Part shown: piece after piece, positions 1 to 9,071 of the stretch
Position numbering within the stretch: the first letter of the stretch is position 1
Layout: each line of letters begins with the position of its first letter
DNA from: Verrucomicrobiota bacterium
GTDB lineage: Bacteria > Verrucomicrobiota > Verrucomicrobiia > Limisphaerales > PALSA-1396
Direction of reading: 5' to 3'
DNA length: 64,000 nt
NCBI GenBank assembly: GCA_016200005.1
Contig: JACQFP010000020.1
Span: 114,280-178,279, forward strand
The notes under the pieces: generated by a model
Told to the model about the DNA's origin: nothing
What the model saw: only the letters and a program-made list of their open reading frames with translations
The model's database searches: none
Translations under genes and position numbers: made by a program

Positions 1-297
1 GAAAAGGAATGGCTCGTGAAAGCCGACTTGCCCGAGGTGAAGAAGGAAGACGTGAAGGTCACCGTCGAAAACGGTGTTCTCACCATCACCGGCGAGCGCA
101 AGTTCGAGAAAGAGGAAAAAGACAAGAAGTATCATCGCATCGAGCGGTCCTACGGGACGTTCATGCGGAGCTTCACGCTGCCTGATGGAGCCGATGGTTC
201 AAAGGTCAATGCCGACTTCAAAGATGGCGTGCTCAGGGTTCACCTGGCCAAGAGCGAAAAGGCAAAGCCGAAGGCGGTTGAAGTCAAAGTGGCGTAG
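1..297 (+). CDS. Hsp20/alpha-crystallin small heat shock protein (5' partial)
   Basis: The reading frame is open from base 1 and stops at 297, so the N-terminus lies outside the window. The visible 98 residues are the alpha-crystallin domain: a beta-rich core with [17 protein letters not shown] and the C-terminal signature [10 protein letters not shown], followed by a Lys-rich tail. Such proteins are ATP-independent cytoplasmic holdases that bind unfolding proteins under stress. An in-frame GTG at 16 is not a credible start because the domain continues upstream of it. The following genes also look like stress or signalling genes. Family assignment is firm. Confidence 0.95.
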   Translation, partial: EKEWLVKADLPEVKKEDVKVTVENGVLTITGERKFEKEEKDKKYHRIERSYGTFMRSFTLPDGADGSKVNADFKDGVLRVHLAKSEKAKPKAVEVKVA

Positions 298-410
298 GAT
301 GCAAAGTCTGTTTGAAGCGAGGGGCGCGGGGAAAAGGGCCTGAGGTAAAAGCGGCAACAACCCCCGCCCACGCTTCAGCAGGCAAGCGTTTGGACTGGAT
401 CGCAACTGCT

Positions 411-788
411 ATGGGAGTAAATACAGCGCAACCCAAGAAATTCTGGTTGCGGTTCTGGCTTTATGTTCTGCCCGTGCTGTGGATGCTGTGGCTGGGTTTG
501 GCATACGCCTACTGCATTCGGGTTTGGTTGCGGTTGGGGTATTGGCCGATTTTGATTGAAGACCATGCCGGGCTGAAGCACGGCGCCCATTGGGCGGCTG
601 CCTTTTATTCGTGGTTTCTGCTGCTGCTCCTGCTCATTGCCTGGACGCTGGTGACGCTCGGCTCGCTTCCATTCATTCGCCGGTTGCGTACCGTTGAAAC
701 TTTTGTTGGCTTGATTCTATCCTGGCTTCCGGCGCTGTATGCCGTGTTAATCGATCCGGGCGGGAGACTATCATGGCTGATAGACTGA
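411..788 (+). CDS. hypothetical integral membrane protein
   Basis: I do not recognise a family. The frame is open from 312, but the ATG at 411 gives a tidier protein of 125 residues starting MGVNTAQPKKFW. It has about three hydrophobic segments: around residues 10-35 (rich in W and L), 60-85 (containing a run of seven L) and 95-115. It ends with a short polar tail. It lies 113 bases after the Hsp20 stop on the same strand, so co-transcription is possible, but nothing in the sequence proves it. No catalytic motif is visible. Confidence 0.55.
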   Translation: MGVNTAQPKKFWLRFWLYVLPVLWMLWLGLAYAYCIRVWLRLGYWPILIEDHAGLKHGAHWAAAFYSWFLLLLLLIAWTLVTLGSLPFIRRLRTVETFVGLILSWLPALYAVLIDPGGRLSWLID

Positions 789-1237
789 CTCGCCCTTAGG
801 CTCTAAATCTGTAATTCCGAACTTCTTGAGGTTATGCCCAACCCACCAAAAAAAGTTTCACACAGACTGGGACCGAACCGCAATGAATCCGCCCGAAGAT
901 TGCGGAAGCGCGATCCCAATTTCGCGCAATCGCGCGACATCCGTGAAGACCGCGGCGAACGTCAGATCAAAATGGTGCGGCGCCGGCAGACTTTGCTCGC
1001 GACGCTTCCACGCAAGTAATCTCCAAGTTGCGGTGCAACGGGAAAGCAATTGCCGGACGGAACTCGCGCAGCCGACACCGTTGAATCCATAGCGTTGACA
1101 GCGGGCGTCCCCCCATTGACGGGAAACCAACTTTTTCCAATCACCGAAGCAATGAAGTTTTGGCCCGTAACGCGTAGAGCGGCGGGTCGTGACGATTGCG
1201 GATCGATGGCAAACCTAGCGAGCGTTGACAAGAGTAA
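789..1237. other. intergenic stretch, no supported gene
   Basis: This 449-base gap separates the plus-strand membrane protein from the minus-strand response regulator cluster. Several short overlapping frames exist on both strands, but none has a recognisable motif, a signal peptide or a convincing start. A GC-rich patch near 905-935 repeats the cgcgcaatcgcgcg theme. I see no tRNA, terminator or repeat that recurs elsewhere in the window. Confidence 0.5.
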
Positions 1238-1450
1238 CTAGCTTCTCACCAATGGCGGCCGACCGTGTTTGAGTCGCAAACGCTCAAGCAGTTCAGCTTC
1301 TGTCTCCGGACACCGATCAAGTTTGTGCACGCTCGCCCGGCCCTTTAACTCAACAAGCCGCCGGGCGCGCTTTTCAACATCATCATGAAAAGTCAAGCTG
1401 TAGAGCGGAAGCATACTGGCCATGTTTTCAATTCGTGAGGGTTGGTTCAT
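1238..1450 (-). CDS. small hypothetical protein translationally coupled to the response regulator
   Basis: This 70-residue frame starts with an ATG at 1450 whose ATGA overlaps the TGA stop of the upstream response regulator, a classic translational-coupling junction. The protein is charged (motifs FHDDVEKRARRLVELKGR and AELLERLRLKHG), probably mostly helical, with no membrane segment or signal peptide. I do not recognise a family. A longer frame reaching 1627 only reads through the regulator in another frame and is not credible. The coupling is the main argument that it is real; it may be an accessory partner of the regulator. Confidence 0.5.
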   Translation of the reverse strand: MNQPSRIENMASMLPLYSLTFHDDVEKRARRLVELKGRASVHKLDRCPETEAELLERLRLKHGRPPLVRS

Positions 1451-1986
1451 TCGTTGATGCCCCAGCAACGTATCTGCCTGCTGCCACTGAAGGTTTCGGC
1501 CGGCACCGGAGGGCCGATTCTGCCATCGCTTCGGTGCTTGGCGGCCGCGCGCAATGCTTCTTTCACAGCGTCCAACAATTCGTCGGTGGCAAAGGGTTTC
1601 GACAGCGTGGCGGCAAGCTGGAGCCATTGATGCTTGCTGAGTTCCTCGGCATCCAACAGTCCCGATGCCAGGATGACGGGGACTGTCATGTGCGCGGAGC
1701 GGAGCTTTGCGACCAGTTCCAACCCTGACAACCTCGGCATGTGGTTGTCGGTTATCACAAGGTCGTAGCTACGGGTCTGCAGCAGTTCCCAAGCGGCTTC
1801 GCCGTCTTCAGCGACTTCCACTTGATAGTCGGACCGGACAAGGACGTGAGCTGTCAACTGGAGGATGGAAATGTCGTCCTCGACCAGGAGAATGCGGTTC
1901 GACGGATTTGTTCGTCGGCGAGTGGGTGCGTCGCTGGCTTTGTCAGGAGAAGGTTCAAGCAGCGTGGTCATGGTTTCGGGGTGCAT
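1447..1986 (-). CDS. single-domain CheY-like response regulator
   Basis: The protein has 179 residues. The receiver domain spans roughly residues 30-150: LLVEDD provides the acidic pocket, LVITDNHMP contains the phosphoacceptor Asp, and TLSKPF supplies the conserved Lys-Pro. There is no DNA-binding output domain, so it probably acts by protein interaction or phosphotransfer. The first 28 residues are a polar linker; starts at ATG 1986 or ATG 1971 are both possible. The 70-residue gene downstream overlaps its stop by ATGA. The nearby PAS histidine kinase may feed it, but that is inference. Confidence 0.9.
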   Translation of the reverse strand: MHPETMTTLLEPSPDKASDAPTRRRTNPSNRILLVEDDISILQLTAHVLVRSDYQVEVAEDGEAAWELLQTRSYDLVITDNHMPRLSGLELVAKLRSAHMTVPVILASGLLDAEELSKHQWLQLAATLSKPFATDELLDAVKEALRAAAKHRSDGRIGPPVPAETFSGSRQIRCWGINE

Positions 1987-2023
1987 TTGGACGTTGGATG
2001 TCGCATTGTTGTTGCCATCGGAT

Positions 2024-2605
2024 TCATGGATTCGCGCGCCAGTTCAGCGAGTGGGTCGGCACCTGAAGGATGTCGTCGAGGATCGGGGTGACCGTTTCAG
2101 CGCGCTGACGAATACTTTCGATGGTCGAATCGGATGAATCTTCATGGCGTGCCGACGGTGCAAAGAAATCGAAGCCTCCATCTCGCGCGGCTCGCTGCAT
2201 GAACTGATACCGTTGCGAATCGGATTTGTCCGTTTTGTCCGCCGAACCGAGAAGAGCGACTACCGCAATGGTGTCATCCCGTTTCTGGGCCAGGCACGAC
2301 CGCACCCAACTCTCGACTACGACAGGCAGTTCGGTCTCGCTGCTGGTCGAGATGATGAGAATGTCCGCGTTGATTGTTTCGGCTGCCGCCACGGCGCGCC
2401 AGTCCGGGTCTTCCAGAAACTCGAACCGCCAGAGCTGGGGACGAAACTCGATCTCATCGCCAATACCACGCGTCAGGTTTGCAAGTGTGCGCATGGCGCG
2501 TTGCCCGGCGGGAATATCGTCGTAGGCGATGACAACGTTCAAGGTCGCGTCAACTTTGCTGTCATCCAATGTGGGCGCTAAATTCAAGGGAAGCTCGTTT
2601 TTCAT
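2024..2605 (-). CDS. hypothetical protein of 193 residues
   Basis: The frame extends up to 2824, but the ATG at 2605 (MKNELPLNLAP) is the natural start; upstream sequence reads as low-quality protein. The N-terminal half has an alternating hydrophobic pattern (LNVVIAYDD, then a central ADILIISTSS and TIAVVALLGS) that suggests an alpha/beta fold, loosely like a receiver or universal-stress fold. I cannot name a family. It stands between the orphan receiver and the LuxR-type regulator on the same strand, so a signalling role is plausible. No membrane segment or signal peptide. Confidence 0.6.
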   Translation of the reverse strand: MKNELPLNLAPTLDDSKVDATLNVVIAYDDIPAGQRAMRTLANLTRGIGDEIEFRPQLWRFEFLEDPDWRAVAAAETINADILIISTSSETELPVVVESWVRSCLAQKRDDTIAVVALLGSADKTDKSDSQRYQFMQRAARDGGFDFFAPSARHEDSSDSTIESIRQRAETVTPILDDILQVPTHSLNWRANP

Positions 2606-2765
2606 GAGCGGAGGGTAACAGAACGCATGGGCACTGAAATTGGAGTTCAACCGGTTTTTCCATAAGGAAATTCCGTACCGGCCTGGGTGATTTGTTACTG
2701 CTGGGACAATCTGTTTAGATCGCTCCGCGAACAAAACTTCGTCCAGAGACTGGTTGCGTCGGCTG

Positions 2766-3524
2766 CTACTTTTTGACGAGCTGGCTGGGGGCTGCATCCT
2801 GCGTTTCCACCCAGCGGACAGCATGGCGAACGAGCGAGGTTGCGTCCTTCAATTCCAGTTTCTCTTTGAGGTGACCGCGATGCGCATCAACTGTCTTCGG
2901 ACTGAGGTTCAGTTGTTTCGCGATTTCGCGCGTGCTCTTACCCTGGCCAACAAGTTGGAAGATCTCAAACTCGCGGTCGCTGAGCTTCTCGATGGGGGAA
3001 GCGGAGCCACGCGGGCGGCGTCCGGACATGGCGTCCAGCAGTCGCGCGGAGATCTGCGGGCTGACGTACGCCTCCCCGCTCAACACGAGGCGGATAACCT
3101 CCAATACCTTGGCCGCCCCGGCGTCCTTCATCAGGTAGCCTCGCGCGCCCGCGCGCAACGCCCGTTCCGCGTAGAGCACCTCGTCGTGCATCGACAGCAC
3201 GAGCATCGGCAGCTCGGGCATCATGGCGTGAACGTCTTTGAGGAATTCAAATCCGCTGCGGCCGGGCATCGTCATGTCCGTCACCATCAAGTCCGGTTTC
3301 GATCTCGACAATACGGACATCGCCTCGGCGGGATTGCAGGCCTCGCAGCAGACCTCCAGGTCGGCCTGCCGACTGATGATGATGCCCAAGCCCTCCCGCG
3401 TTATTGGATGGTCGTCCACCAACAGCACGCGCCGTTTGGCTGGCGTGTTCGTGTCGGCGGTTTTTAGCCCGGCGACTCTCGGCGTGGGTTTGGTTCGGCC
3501 CCTCGTGTGTTGCTTAGTGCTCAT
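2766..3524 (-). CDS. NarL/FixJ-family response regulator (receiver plus LuxR HTH)
   Basis: The protein has 252 residues. The receiver covers about 30-150, with LLVDDHP as acidic pocket, LMVTDMTMPG carrying the phosphoacceptor Asp, and GYLMKDAGAAKVLEVI carrying the conserved Lys. A LuxR-type helix-turn-helix covers about 178-235, with LSDREFEIFQLVGQGKSTREIA and LSPKTVDAHR. This architecture is a phosphorylation-dependent transcription factor. Its start overlaps the 3' end of the large histidine kinase gene by 11 bases, so the two are almost certainly a co-translated cognate pair. Confidence 0.95.
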   Translation of the reverse strand: MSTKQHTRGRTKPTPRVAGLKTADTNTPAKRRVLLVDDHPITREGLGIIISRQADLEVCCEACNPAEAMSVLSRSKPDLMVTDMTMPGRSGFEFLKDVHAMMPELPMLVLSMHDEVLYAERALRAGARGYLMKDAGAAKVLEVIRLVLSGEAYVSPQISARLLDAMSGRRPRGSASPIEKLSDREFEIFQLVGQGKSTREIAKQLNLSPKTVDAHRGHLKEKLELKDATSLVRHAVRWVETQDAAPSQLVKK

Positions 3525-6500
3525 GATGGTTCAAAGGAAGTGTGCAAGTGACGCTCACGCCTTGGCCGGGCTTCGATTCAATCTCCAAGGCAGCGCCGAT
3601 GACGTGGGCACGATGGCGCATGACCTCCAGCCCCATTCCTGACTTCGATCTCCTCCGCTTGGGCAGGCCCCGGCCGTCGTCCTTGATTTGCAGGCGCAAC
3701 CCGTCGTGGTCATGCGCGAGGTTAATGTCGATGCGCCGCGTCCGGGCGTGCTTGAGCGCGTTGTTGACGGCTTCCTGGGCGATGCGGAAGAGGTGCGCCG
3801 CAGTCTGAGAACTGTCGAGCAACACCGGGGTGCGGCAGTCAAAGCGGCACTCCACCCTGCCGGGGACATGGGTGGTGTGAGCCAATTGCTTGAGCGCGCC
3901 CATCAGCCCTTCTGTCTTCAGGTTCACTGGCGACAGGCCGCGGGCCAGCGAACGCGTGACCGTGATGCATTCCCGCAGCGCCTGGCTCATCTGCCGCGCC
4001 TGCTCCAGAAGCCGTTCCCGGTTGGCCGTCAAATCGTTCGCTGCCAAATCTTCCTGCAGCAGAAAGCACTTCATCTCCAGCCCCGTCAGTTGCTGACCCA
4101 GACCGTCGTGCAAATCGTGGCCGATGCGCTGTTGCTCCCGGTCGCTGGCTTCGAGCAATTCGGACTCCAGTCGGCGCCGCTCCGTGATGTCGCGGACGGT
4201 GACGATCACGCCGACAATTTGTTCCCGCGCATCCCGCAATGGAGCGAAACGCTCCACCTTCCAGCCCTGCTTCCCTTTTTCCGGCACGTCGAACGGCGCG
4301 GCTGGGGATTCAAAGACCTCGCCGGCCAGCGCCCGCGCAAACATTTCTTCGAAATGCTGCTGGCGCAGAAACGGAAACAACTCCAACGTGCGCCGTCCCC
4401 GCACCTCCTCCGCGCGGCAGCCGCTGAGCCGTTCCATGAACGGATTCCAGACCACAAACCTTCCCTCCCGATCGTAAACGACGATGCCGGTCTCCGCCCC
4501 GTCGATGACCTGTTTGCCGAACTCATTCGCTTCGCGCAGCGCCTCCTCGGCTTTCTTGCGCTCCATGAACTGTCCGATCTGCCTGCCGAGAGTGACGAAC
4601 ATCTGCAACAGATCTTCATCTGGATCGGTTACGCGATGGGTCAGGAACGCCATCACGCCCAAGATATGTTGGTCAAGTTGGATGGGGAAGGCCAAGGCTG
4701 AGCGCAGCCCAGCCCGGGCCGCCTCCCGCTTGCGCAGAAAGTGCGAGCGCCGTGCGATCTCCGGAATCCATTCCGGCTCGCGCGTGGACAGCACATGCCC
4801 AGGTAGAGAGCCGAACATCGGGATGGAAAGCTTCAGGCTGTGCTTCACGAAGGCTTCCAGCTTTCTTCCGGGCGCATGCCAGACATGCACCATGCGCAGT
4901 TTTTTCGGCGCAGCCACCGCCTCCCAAAACTCCCCAACGTCCCATTCAAAAGTTTCCGCGAGAATTTGTATCAACTTCGGAACCGTTTCAGCCACCGAGT
5001 TGGAGGCGGCGAGCAACCGCGCCGTCTCGTATAGCAAGTGCCGACGTTGTTCAGCGCGTTTGCGTTCCGTGATGTCGAAATTCACACCCAGAAACCGCGA
5101 TGCCCGTCCTTTGGCCTCCAAAACGTTTTCTCCGGGCACGTCTTCGAAGGCAAACCGGCCTTTCCCCGCCAGCCATCGCTCTCGTCCGTCGGCGCGCACG
5201 ATGCGAAACTCCGAGTCAAATTCCCCGGTCCGCAGTGCCTCCTTCCATTCGGCGCGGACCCGCGCGATGTCGTTGGGATGGACGAAGCGGAAGAAGGTTT
5301 CCGCGCTCGCTGGCGCCTCGCCAGGTTTAAGCCCAAGCAGCTCGAACTCGACGGTGTTCCAGTGCTCCTCATCGTTCGCGAAGTTGATTTCGAACGTCCC
5401 CATCGCGCTCGCTTGGAGCGCGAGCCGCAGTCGTTCCTCGCTCTCCCGCAGAGCGAGTTCCGCCTGCTTGCGCTTGCTGATGTCAATCAGAAAACCCTTG
5501 ATGCTGACCGGCCCGGTTGCGCCCTTCACGACGTGCACGATGTCGTGAAACCAGACGGTTTGGCCGTCGGCGGCCACCATCCGATATTCCAGTTCAAAGT
5601 CGTCGGCCTGGCTGGCTCTTTCCGCGCAAGTTTTCATCGCAGCCTCCCGGTCTTCGGGATGGATGTGATCCACCCAGAACCCGTCTTTGAACCAGTCCGT
5701 CAACGGGTAGCCAAGAACTTCCACTGCCCAGGCGCTGACATAAGAAATGCGCCACGTGGCGAAATCCGCCTCCCAGGCAATGATCCTCGTCGATTCCACC
5801 AGGTGCCGAAACCGCCGCTCGCTTTCGCTCAGCGCCGCTTCCACCTTTTTGCGTTGCGTAATGTCGCGTACGATGCCCGTGAAAATGCGCCGTCCGCCCA
5901 ACCGCACTTCGCTCACCGACAGCTCGAGCGGGAAGACGCTGCCGTCCTTGCGGCGGCCCGCTACTTCGCGCCCGACGCCGATGACTTTGCGTTCGCCCGT
6001 CTCGCGGTAATGCACCAGATAACGGTCACGTTGTTCACGATGGGGTGATGGCATCAGCAGGCTGAGGCTCTGTCCAATCACCTCGTTGGCGCGATAGCCA
6101 AACAGTTTTTCCGCCGCCTGGTTGAATGACTCGATGGTGTCGCGCTCGTCGATGGTGATGATGCCATCGACCGCCGTGTCGAGGACTGCCCGCAGCCGGG
6201 CTTCGCTGTCACGCAGCGCCTGCTCGACCCGCTTGCGTGCGGTGATGTCGGTAATGGCCGTGCGGCAGACATATCCCTTCTGCTCGTCATCGTAAGAGAG
6301 CACGCTCTGCATCACCACGGGGAGCGCGCTGCCGTCTTTGCGGGTCAGATGCAACTCGGTCACGACGCGCTCCTCCGCGCTCGAGAGCTTGGCGAGATGC
6401 TCGCGGAACAGTGCCTGGTCCTCGCGCGCAACGTGCCGGTGAAATGGCACGCCCACGAAGCGCGTCCGTTCCTCACCGAGCATCCCGGCGGCGGTGAGGT

Positions 6501-6774
6501 TGATTTCGCGGATGACACCTTGATCGTCGAAGGTCACGAAGCCGACGGGTGCAAAATCGTAGAGGTCGGCGTAGCGGTCACGCGAGACTTCGAGCACCTG
6601 CCGCGCCTCGCGCAACTCGTGGTTGCGCATCTCCGATTCGATTTGACGCACCTGGCGGTCGTGCAACAACCGCTCGCGTTCAGTGGTGGCGGTGGTGGGC
6701 TTAAGTTCAGGCGCGGCTGCTCCCTTCACCCTCCCGGCGGTGGTCTTTCGCGAAACTGTTCTTTTCAAAGCCAT
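3514..6774 (-). CDS. multi-PAS/GAF sensor histidine kinase, NarX/DegS type
   Basis: The protein has 1086 residues. After a basic, coiled-coil N-terminus come four PAS domains at about 55-180, 185-310, 315-440 and 445-580, a GAF domain at about 590-735, and a fifth PAS at about 745-865. Each PAS ends in the usual DIT-x-RK or DIS-x-RK linker. A HisKA_3 dimerisation domain follows, with the phosphoacceptor His in RIGHDLHDGLGQQL, then an HATPase_c domain with EAVNNALKHA (N box), DDGRGLP (G1) and SGMGLEVM (G2). No membrane segment is visible, so it should sense a cytoplasmic or diffusible cue. It overlaps its LuxR-type partner by 11 bases. Confidence 0.95.
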   Translation of the reverse strand: MALKRTVSRKTTAGRVKGAAAPELKPTTATTERERLLHDRQVRQIESEMRNHELREARQVLEVSRDRYADLYDFAPVGFVTFDDQGVIREINLTAAGMLGEERTRFVGVPFHRHVAREDQALFREHLAKLSSAEERVVTELHLTRKDGSALPVVMQSVLSYDDEQKGYVCRTAITDITARKRVEQALRDSEARLRAVLDTAVDGIITIDERDTIESFNQAAEKLFGYRANEVIGQSLSLLMPSPHREQRDRYLVHYRETGERKVIGVGREVAGRRKDGSVFPLELSVSEVRLGGRRIFTGIVRDITQRKKVEAALSESERRFRHLVESTRIIAWEADFATWRISYVSAWAVEVLGYPLTDWFKDGFWVDHIHPEDREAAMKTCAERASQADDFELEYRMVAADGQTVWFHDIVHVVKGATGPVSIKGFLIDISKRKQAELALRESEERLRLALQASAMGTFEINFANDEEHWNTVEFELLGLKPGEAPASAETFFRFVHPNDIARVRAEWKEALRTGEFDSEFRIVRADGRERWLAGKGRFAFEDVPGENVLEAKGRASRFLGVNFDITERKRAEQRRHLLYETARLLAASNSVAETVPKLIQILAETFEWDVGEFWEAVAAPKKLRMVHVWHAPGRKLEAFVKHSLKLSIPMFGSLPGHVLSTREPEWIPEIARRSHFLRKREAARAGLRSALAFPIQLDQHILGVMAFLTHRVTDPDEDLLQMFVTLGRQIGQFMERKKAEEALREANEFGKQVIDGAETGIVVYDREGRFVVWNPFMERLSGCRAEEVRGRRTLELFPFLRQQHFEEMFARALAGEVFESPAAPFDVPEKGKQGWKVERFAPLRDAREQIVGVIVTVRDITERRRLESELLEASDREQQRIGHDLHDGLGQQLTGLEMKCFLLQEDLAANDLTANRERLLEQARQMSQALRECITVTRSLARGLSPVNLKTEGLMGALKQLAHTTHVPGRVECRFDCRTPVLLDSSQTAAHLFRIAQEAVNNALKHARTRRIDINLAHDHDGLRLQIKDDGRGLPKRRRSKSGMGLEVMRHRAHVIGAALEIESKPGQGVSVTCTLPLNHHEH

Positions 6775-6834
6775 ACCAGCCGGATGATGTCGAAGCGTTT
6801 CATCTTTATCAATACCGGCTGTGTTGCGTCCCGC

Positions 6835-7155
6835 TCAGTCGGCCGAGTGCTGTGATGGAGCAGGAATGGCGCGCCGTACCTTCATGGTCCAATGCTGAAA
6901 AACATTCCGCGCGGCGACGCGGGCCTCGGGCAACGGCACGCGCCGCCGCACAACTTCCTTCGCCGGAAGCCAGGGCTGGCGAAACCCGTCCACACCAGGC
7001 GGTAGGTCCGTCGGTTGCACCAAGGAGTCCAGTTCAACCACAACGGTGGAGCTGGCCGTATCGTATTTCGCGTCTGCCGTCGCACACAACTCCCATCCAC
7101 CGCCGGCGTTCCGGACGGACACGACGACCTCGCGCAGTGAAACGACCTTTCTCAT
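6835..7155 (-). CDS. hypothetical protein, paralogue of the gene at 9370-9684
   Basis: The ATG at 7155 (MRKVVSLREVV) is preferred over one at 7167 because it aligns with the start of the paralogue at 9684 (MKRIISTSEII). The 106-residue protein shares with it a CA-x-A-x-A-x-[YF]D pattern, an ELDS motif, a WLP-x-KE motif, and a C-terminal KVR-x-x-x-P-x-P. I do not recognise a characterised family. It is cytoplasmic by composition. It lies 60 bases upstream of the histidine kinase start on the same strand. The existence of two diverged copies argues that it is a real gene. Confidence 0.65.
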   Translation of the reverse strand: MRKVVSLREVVVSVRNAGGGWELCATADAKYDTASSTVVVELDSLVQPTDLPPGVDGFRQPWLPAKEVVRRRVPLPEARVAARNVFQHWTMKVRRAIPAPSQHSAD

Positions 7156-7318
7156 ACTTAGAGCCACTTACCGTTTCCATAGCAGGCACTGAAAAGCCCG
7201 CGGCCCGAGATTTGTTCAAGATCAACCCTCGGCTGGGCAGGCCGAAACCGGCAGCGTTGCCAATCCAGGCAACCCATCATTCGTTGTCAGCAGGGGTTTC
7301 TTGTGCATGGCAGGAGGC

Positions 7319-7525
7319 TTACGTTCGAATTGCAACCTGTTGAGGGGACTGCCGGAGCACGGCCTCCGCTTGCAACCAATGCTGGAGCTCGCGGCCCTGG
7401 CTGCGTCCTTCCCGTTCCCAGATGGAATAGGCGCAGAGGGCGATTTCGTCGCGCGTCGGTTTTCGGCCAGGGCCGTCGGCGATGAGCAACGTGGGCGAGT
7501 TCTTCTTCGGTTTCAATTTCTTCAT
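7319..7525 (-). CDS. DUF2934 family small protein
   Basis: The protein has 68 residues. The core RDEIALCAYSIWEREGR followed by ELQHWLQAEAVL is the DUF2934 signature, found in short proteins of stress-associated loci in many proteobacteria and Verrucomicrobia. The N-terminus is Lys-rich (MKKLKPKKNSP). No function is established for the family. It sits alone between the small paralogue gene and the AraC regulator, all on the minus strand. The ATG at 7525 is preceded by GGGAAGAAA, an acceptable ribosome binding site. Confidence 0.8.
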   Translation of the reverse strand: MKKLKPKKNSPTLLIADGPGRKPTRDEIALCAYSIWEREGRSQGRELQHWLQAEAVLRQSPQQVAIRT

Positions 7526-7858
7526 TTTCTTCCCTTTCTTGGTTTATTTGCTTGTGGACAGTGATGCGCAAAACGTCGTCTTGCCGGCAACATGCCGCCC
7601 GTAAGCTGGCGGCGAAGTTGTGCGGCTTGAATCTATTGCATTCATGCAAGCAATGGACACTTTGCATTCTGCAAGACTTGAGAACGGCAAATGCATGTTT
7701 GGAGATTGCCCTCCGAATGTATCATTTCGACGGTCTGACACAGCGAAGGATGAAAAACGACCGGAATCGATTTCGGTTTCAACGGGCGTCTCCGTAACGA
7801 TGATTGGTGGTGTCGGGCTCGCATGGGAGTGTTTGAGGCATTTCTACGAGTGGTTTCT
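7526..7858. other. intergenic stretch with TGCAT-type short repeats
   Basis: This 333-base gap lies upstream of the DUF2934 gene and downstream of the AraC regulator. Between about 7635 and 7700 the short word tgcat or gcaat recurs several times (ttgcattcatgcaagcaatgg and tttgcattctgcaag), which could be operator half-sites. No gene or terminator is supported. Confidence 0.35.
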
Positions 7859-8740
7859 TCAGACCTGGGGTAGTTGCGCACGATATTGTGTCGGCGACTG
7901 GCCCACGATTCGCTTGAACATGCGGTTGAAATGCGTCAGTGATTGGAAACCGACCTCGTAGGCAATTTCACTGACGCGCAGATTCGGATTGAGCAGCAGA
8001 TTCTTGGCTTTCTCAGCCCGTGTCCGGGCGACGTACTGGGTAAAGTTGATCCCCGTCGCCTTCTTGAAGAGTTTGCAGAAGTAGAATGTGCTGGTATGAA
8101 CGGCCGCCGCGAGCCGATCGAGGGAGAGTTCTTCGATAAAGTGTTCCTGAATGTATTGCTTTGCCTTGGTGATGACCGGTGGTTCGGCATTGGCCCGCTG
8201 CATCACGATCTGGTTGCTTTTCAGTGCGAGATGTTCGGCGAAGATGGAAAGGAGATGGGTGATCGAATCGAGCTTCTTTTGCGAAACCACCGGCGTTTTC
8301 AAGTACGCATCTTTAAGTTTGTGACCATCCCCGTTGACGCCATTTTGTTTGAGTTGTGCGGCGACGCGTTGGAATTGCGCCGCCGTGGGTTTCTGGCGCA
8401 GCACCTGGCCAGTTTGCAGGAAGCCAATCGTCTTGTCGGCCAGCCGCACCGGTACGGCCGTTTCGCACAAACCGTAGGAACAAGTCAATGTCGCGGGCGA
8501 CTGCATGGCACTTTGGGCCAGTCTTTCCTGTGTCTGCATACACGCCCCACAAGTGCGGCTTTTCTCAGCCAGCAGGGCGCAAAAACCGTTCTCTTTGCGT
8601 TTGCCGTGCAGCGGCAATTGCCACGTCTCAACCGATCGGAGAGTGATGGGAAGGCCGGTCGCCTCACTGTAGGCGCGTTCGTAGTCCTGGAATATTTGCG
8701 AGTCGGTCAGGGATTCAATCAGGTTCACGTTTGTATTCAT
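7859..8740 (-). CDS. AraC-family transcriptional regulator with PocR sensory domain
   Basis: The frame runs to 8995, but the ATG at 8740 (MNTNVNLIESL) gives the natural 293-residue protein. Residues about 10-165 form a PocR-type ligand-binding domain, recognisable from its Cys-rich elements (CALLAEKSRTCGACMQTQ and TCSYGLCE) and the hydrophobic IGFLQTGQVL. The last 100 residues form the AraC double helix-turn-helix, with LSLDRLAAAVHTSTFYFCKLFK and the signature VSEIAYEVGFQSLTHFNRMFK. PocR domains sense small metabolites; the ligand here is unknown. No obvious target operon is adjacent. Confidence 0.92.
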   Translation of the reverse strand: MNTNVNLIESLTDSQIFQDYERAYSEATGLPITLRSVETWQLPLHGKRKENGFCALLAEKSRTCGACMQTQERLAQSAMQSPATLTCSYGLCETAVPVRLADKTIGFLQTGQVLRQKPTAAQFQRVAAQLKQNGVNGDGHKLKDAYLKTPVVSQKKLDSITHLLSIFAEHLALKSNQIVMQRANAEPPVITKAKQYIQEHFIEELSLDRLAAAVHTSTFYFCKLFKKATGINFTQYVARTRAEKAKNLLLNPNLRVSEIAYEVGFQSLTHFNRMFKRIVGQSPTQYRAQLPQV

Positions 8741-9071
8741 TGCTTTTACCTTTCCAAATCTGTGCGCACTTGGAGTTGTTATCGGCGGATGCAATATAGG
8801 GAGCGGCCTCAGCGACGAAAATGGGAGACGCGACTGTTTCTTGATGCGAACGAATCCGGGGGTGGGGTAGGGATATTCCTTAGCGAATATTCCGAAGTCG
8901 GACCCTCCCACGGAAACCGGCAACGCCGTGAAAATCCGAAAGGCTCCCCAATGCCATCTGGCTGAAGGGGCGCAATCCGGGATGGCTCTTAGCACAAGCC
9001 TCTACCCGCTACCCCGCTTGCACCGGGCCAGAGGTCCCGCCTCTTTGCACCGCCGACTGGCCGCCGCGGCC
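8741..9071. other. intergenic stretch upstream of the AraC regulator, imperfect stem-loop
   Basis: This 331-base gap contains an imperfect inverted repeat at about 8868-8890 (gggatattc and gaatattcc around a short loop). A GC-rich region between 8900 and 8980 can form further stems. I could not match it to a known riboswitch. No protein frame is convincing. Confidence 0.35.

Noticed and set aside
834..1019. 61-residue Arg-rich plus-strand frame
   Set aside because: Composition is atypical, overlapping frames of similar length exist on both strands, and no ribosome binding site or conservation signal is visible.
8741..9071. Riboswitch upstream of the AraC regulator
   Set aside because: Stems can be drawn, but I could not match conserved loops of cobalamin, cyclic-di-GMP, SAM or other known classes.
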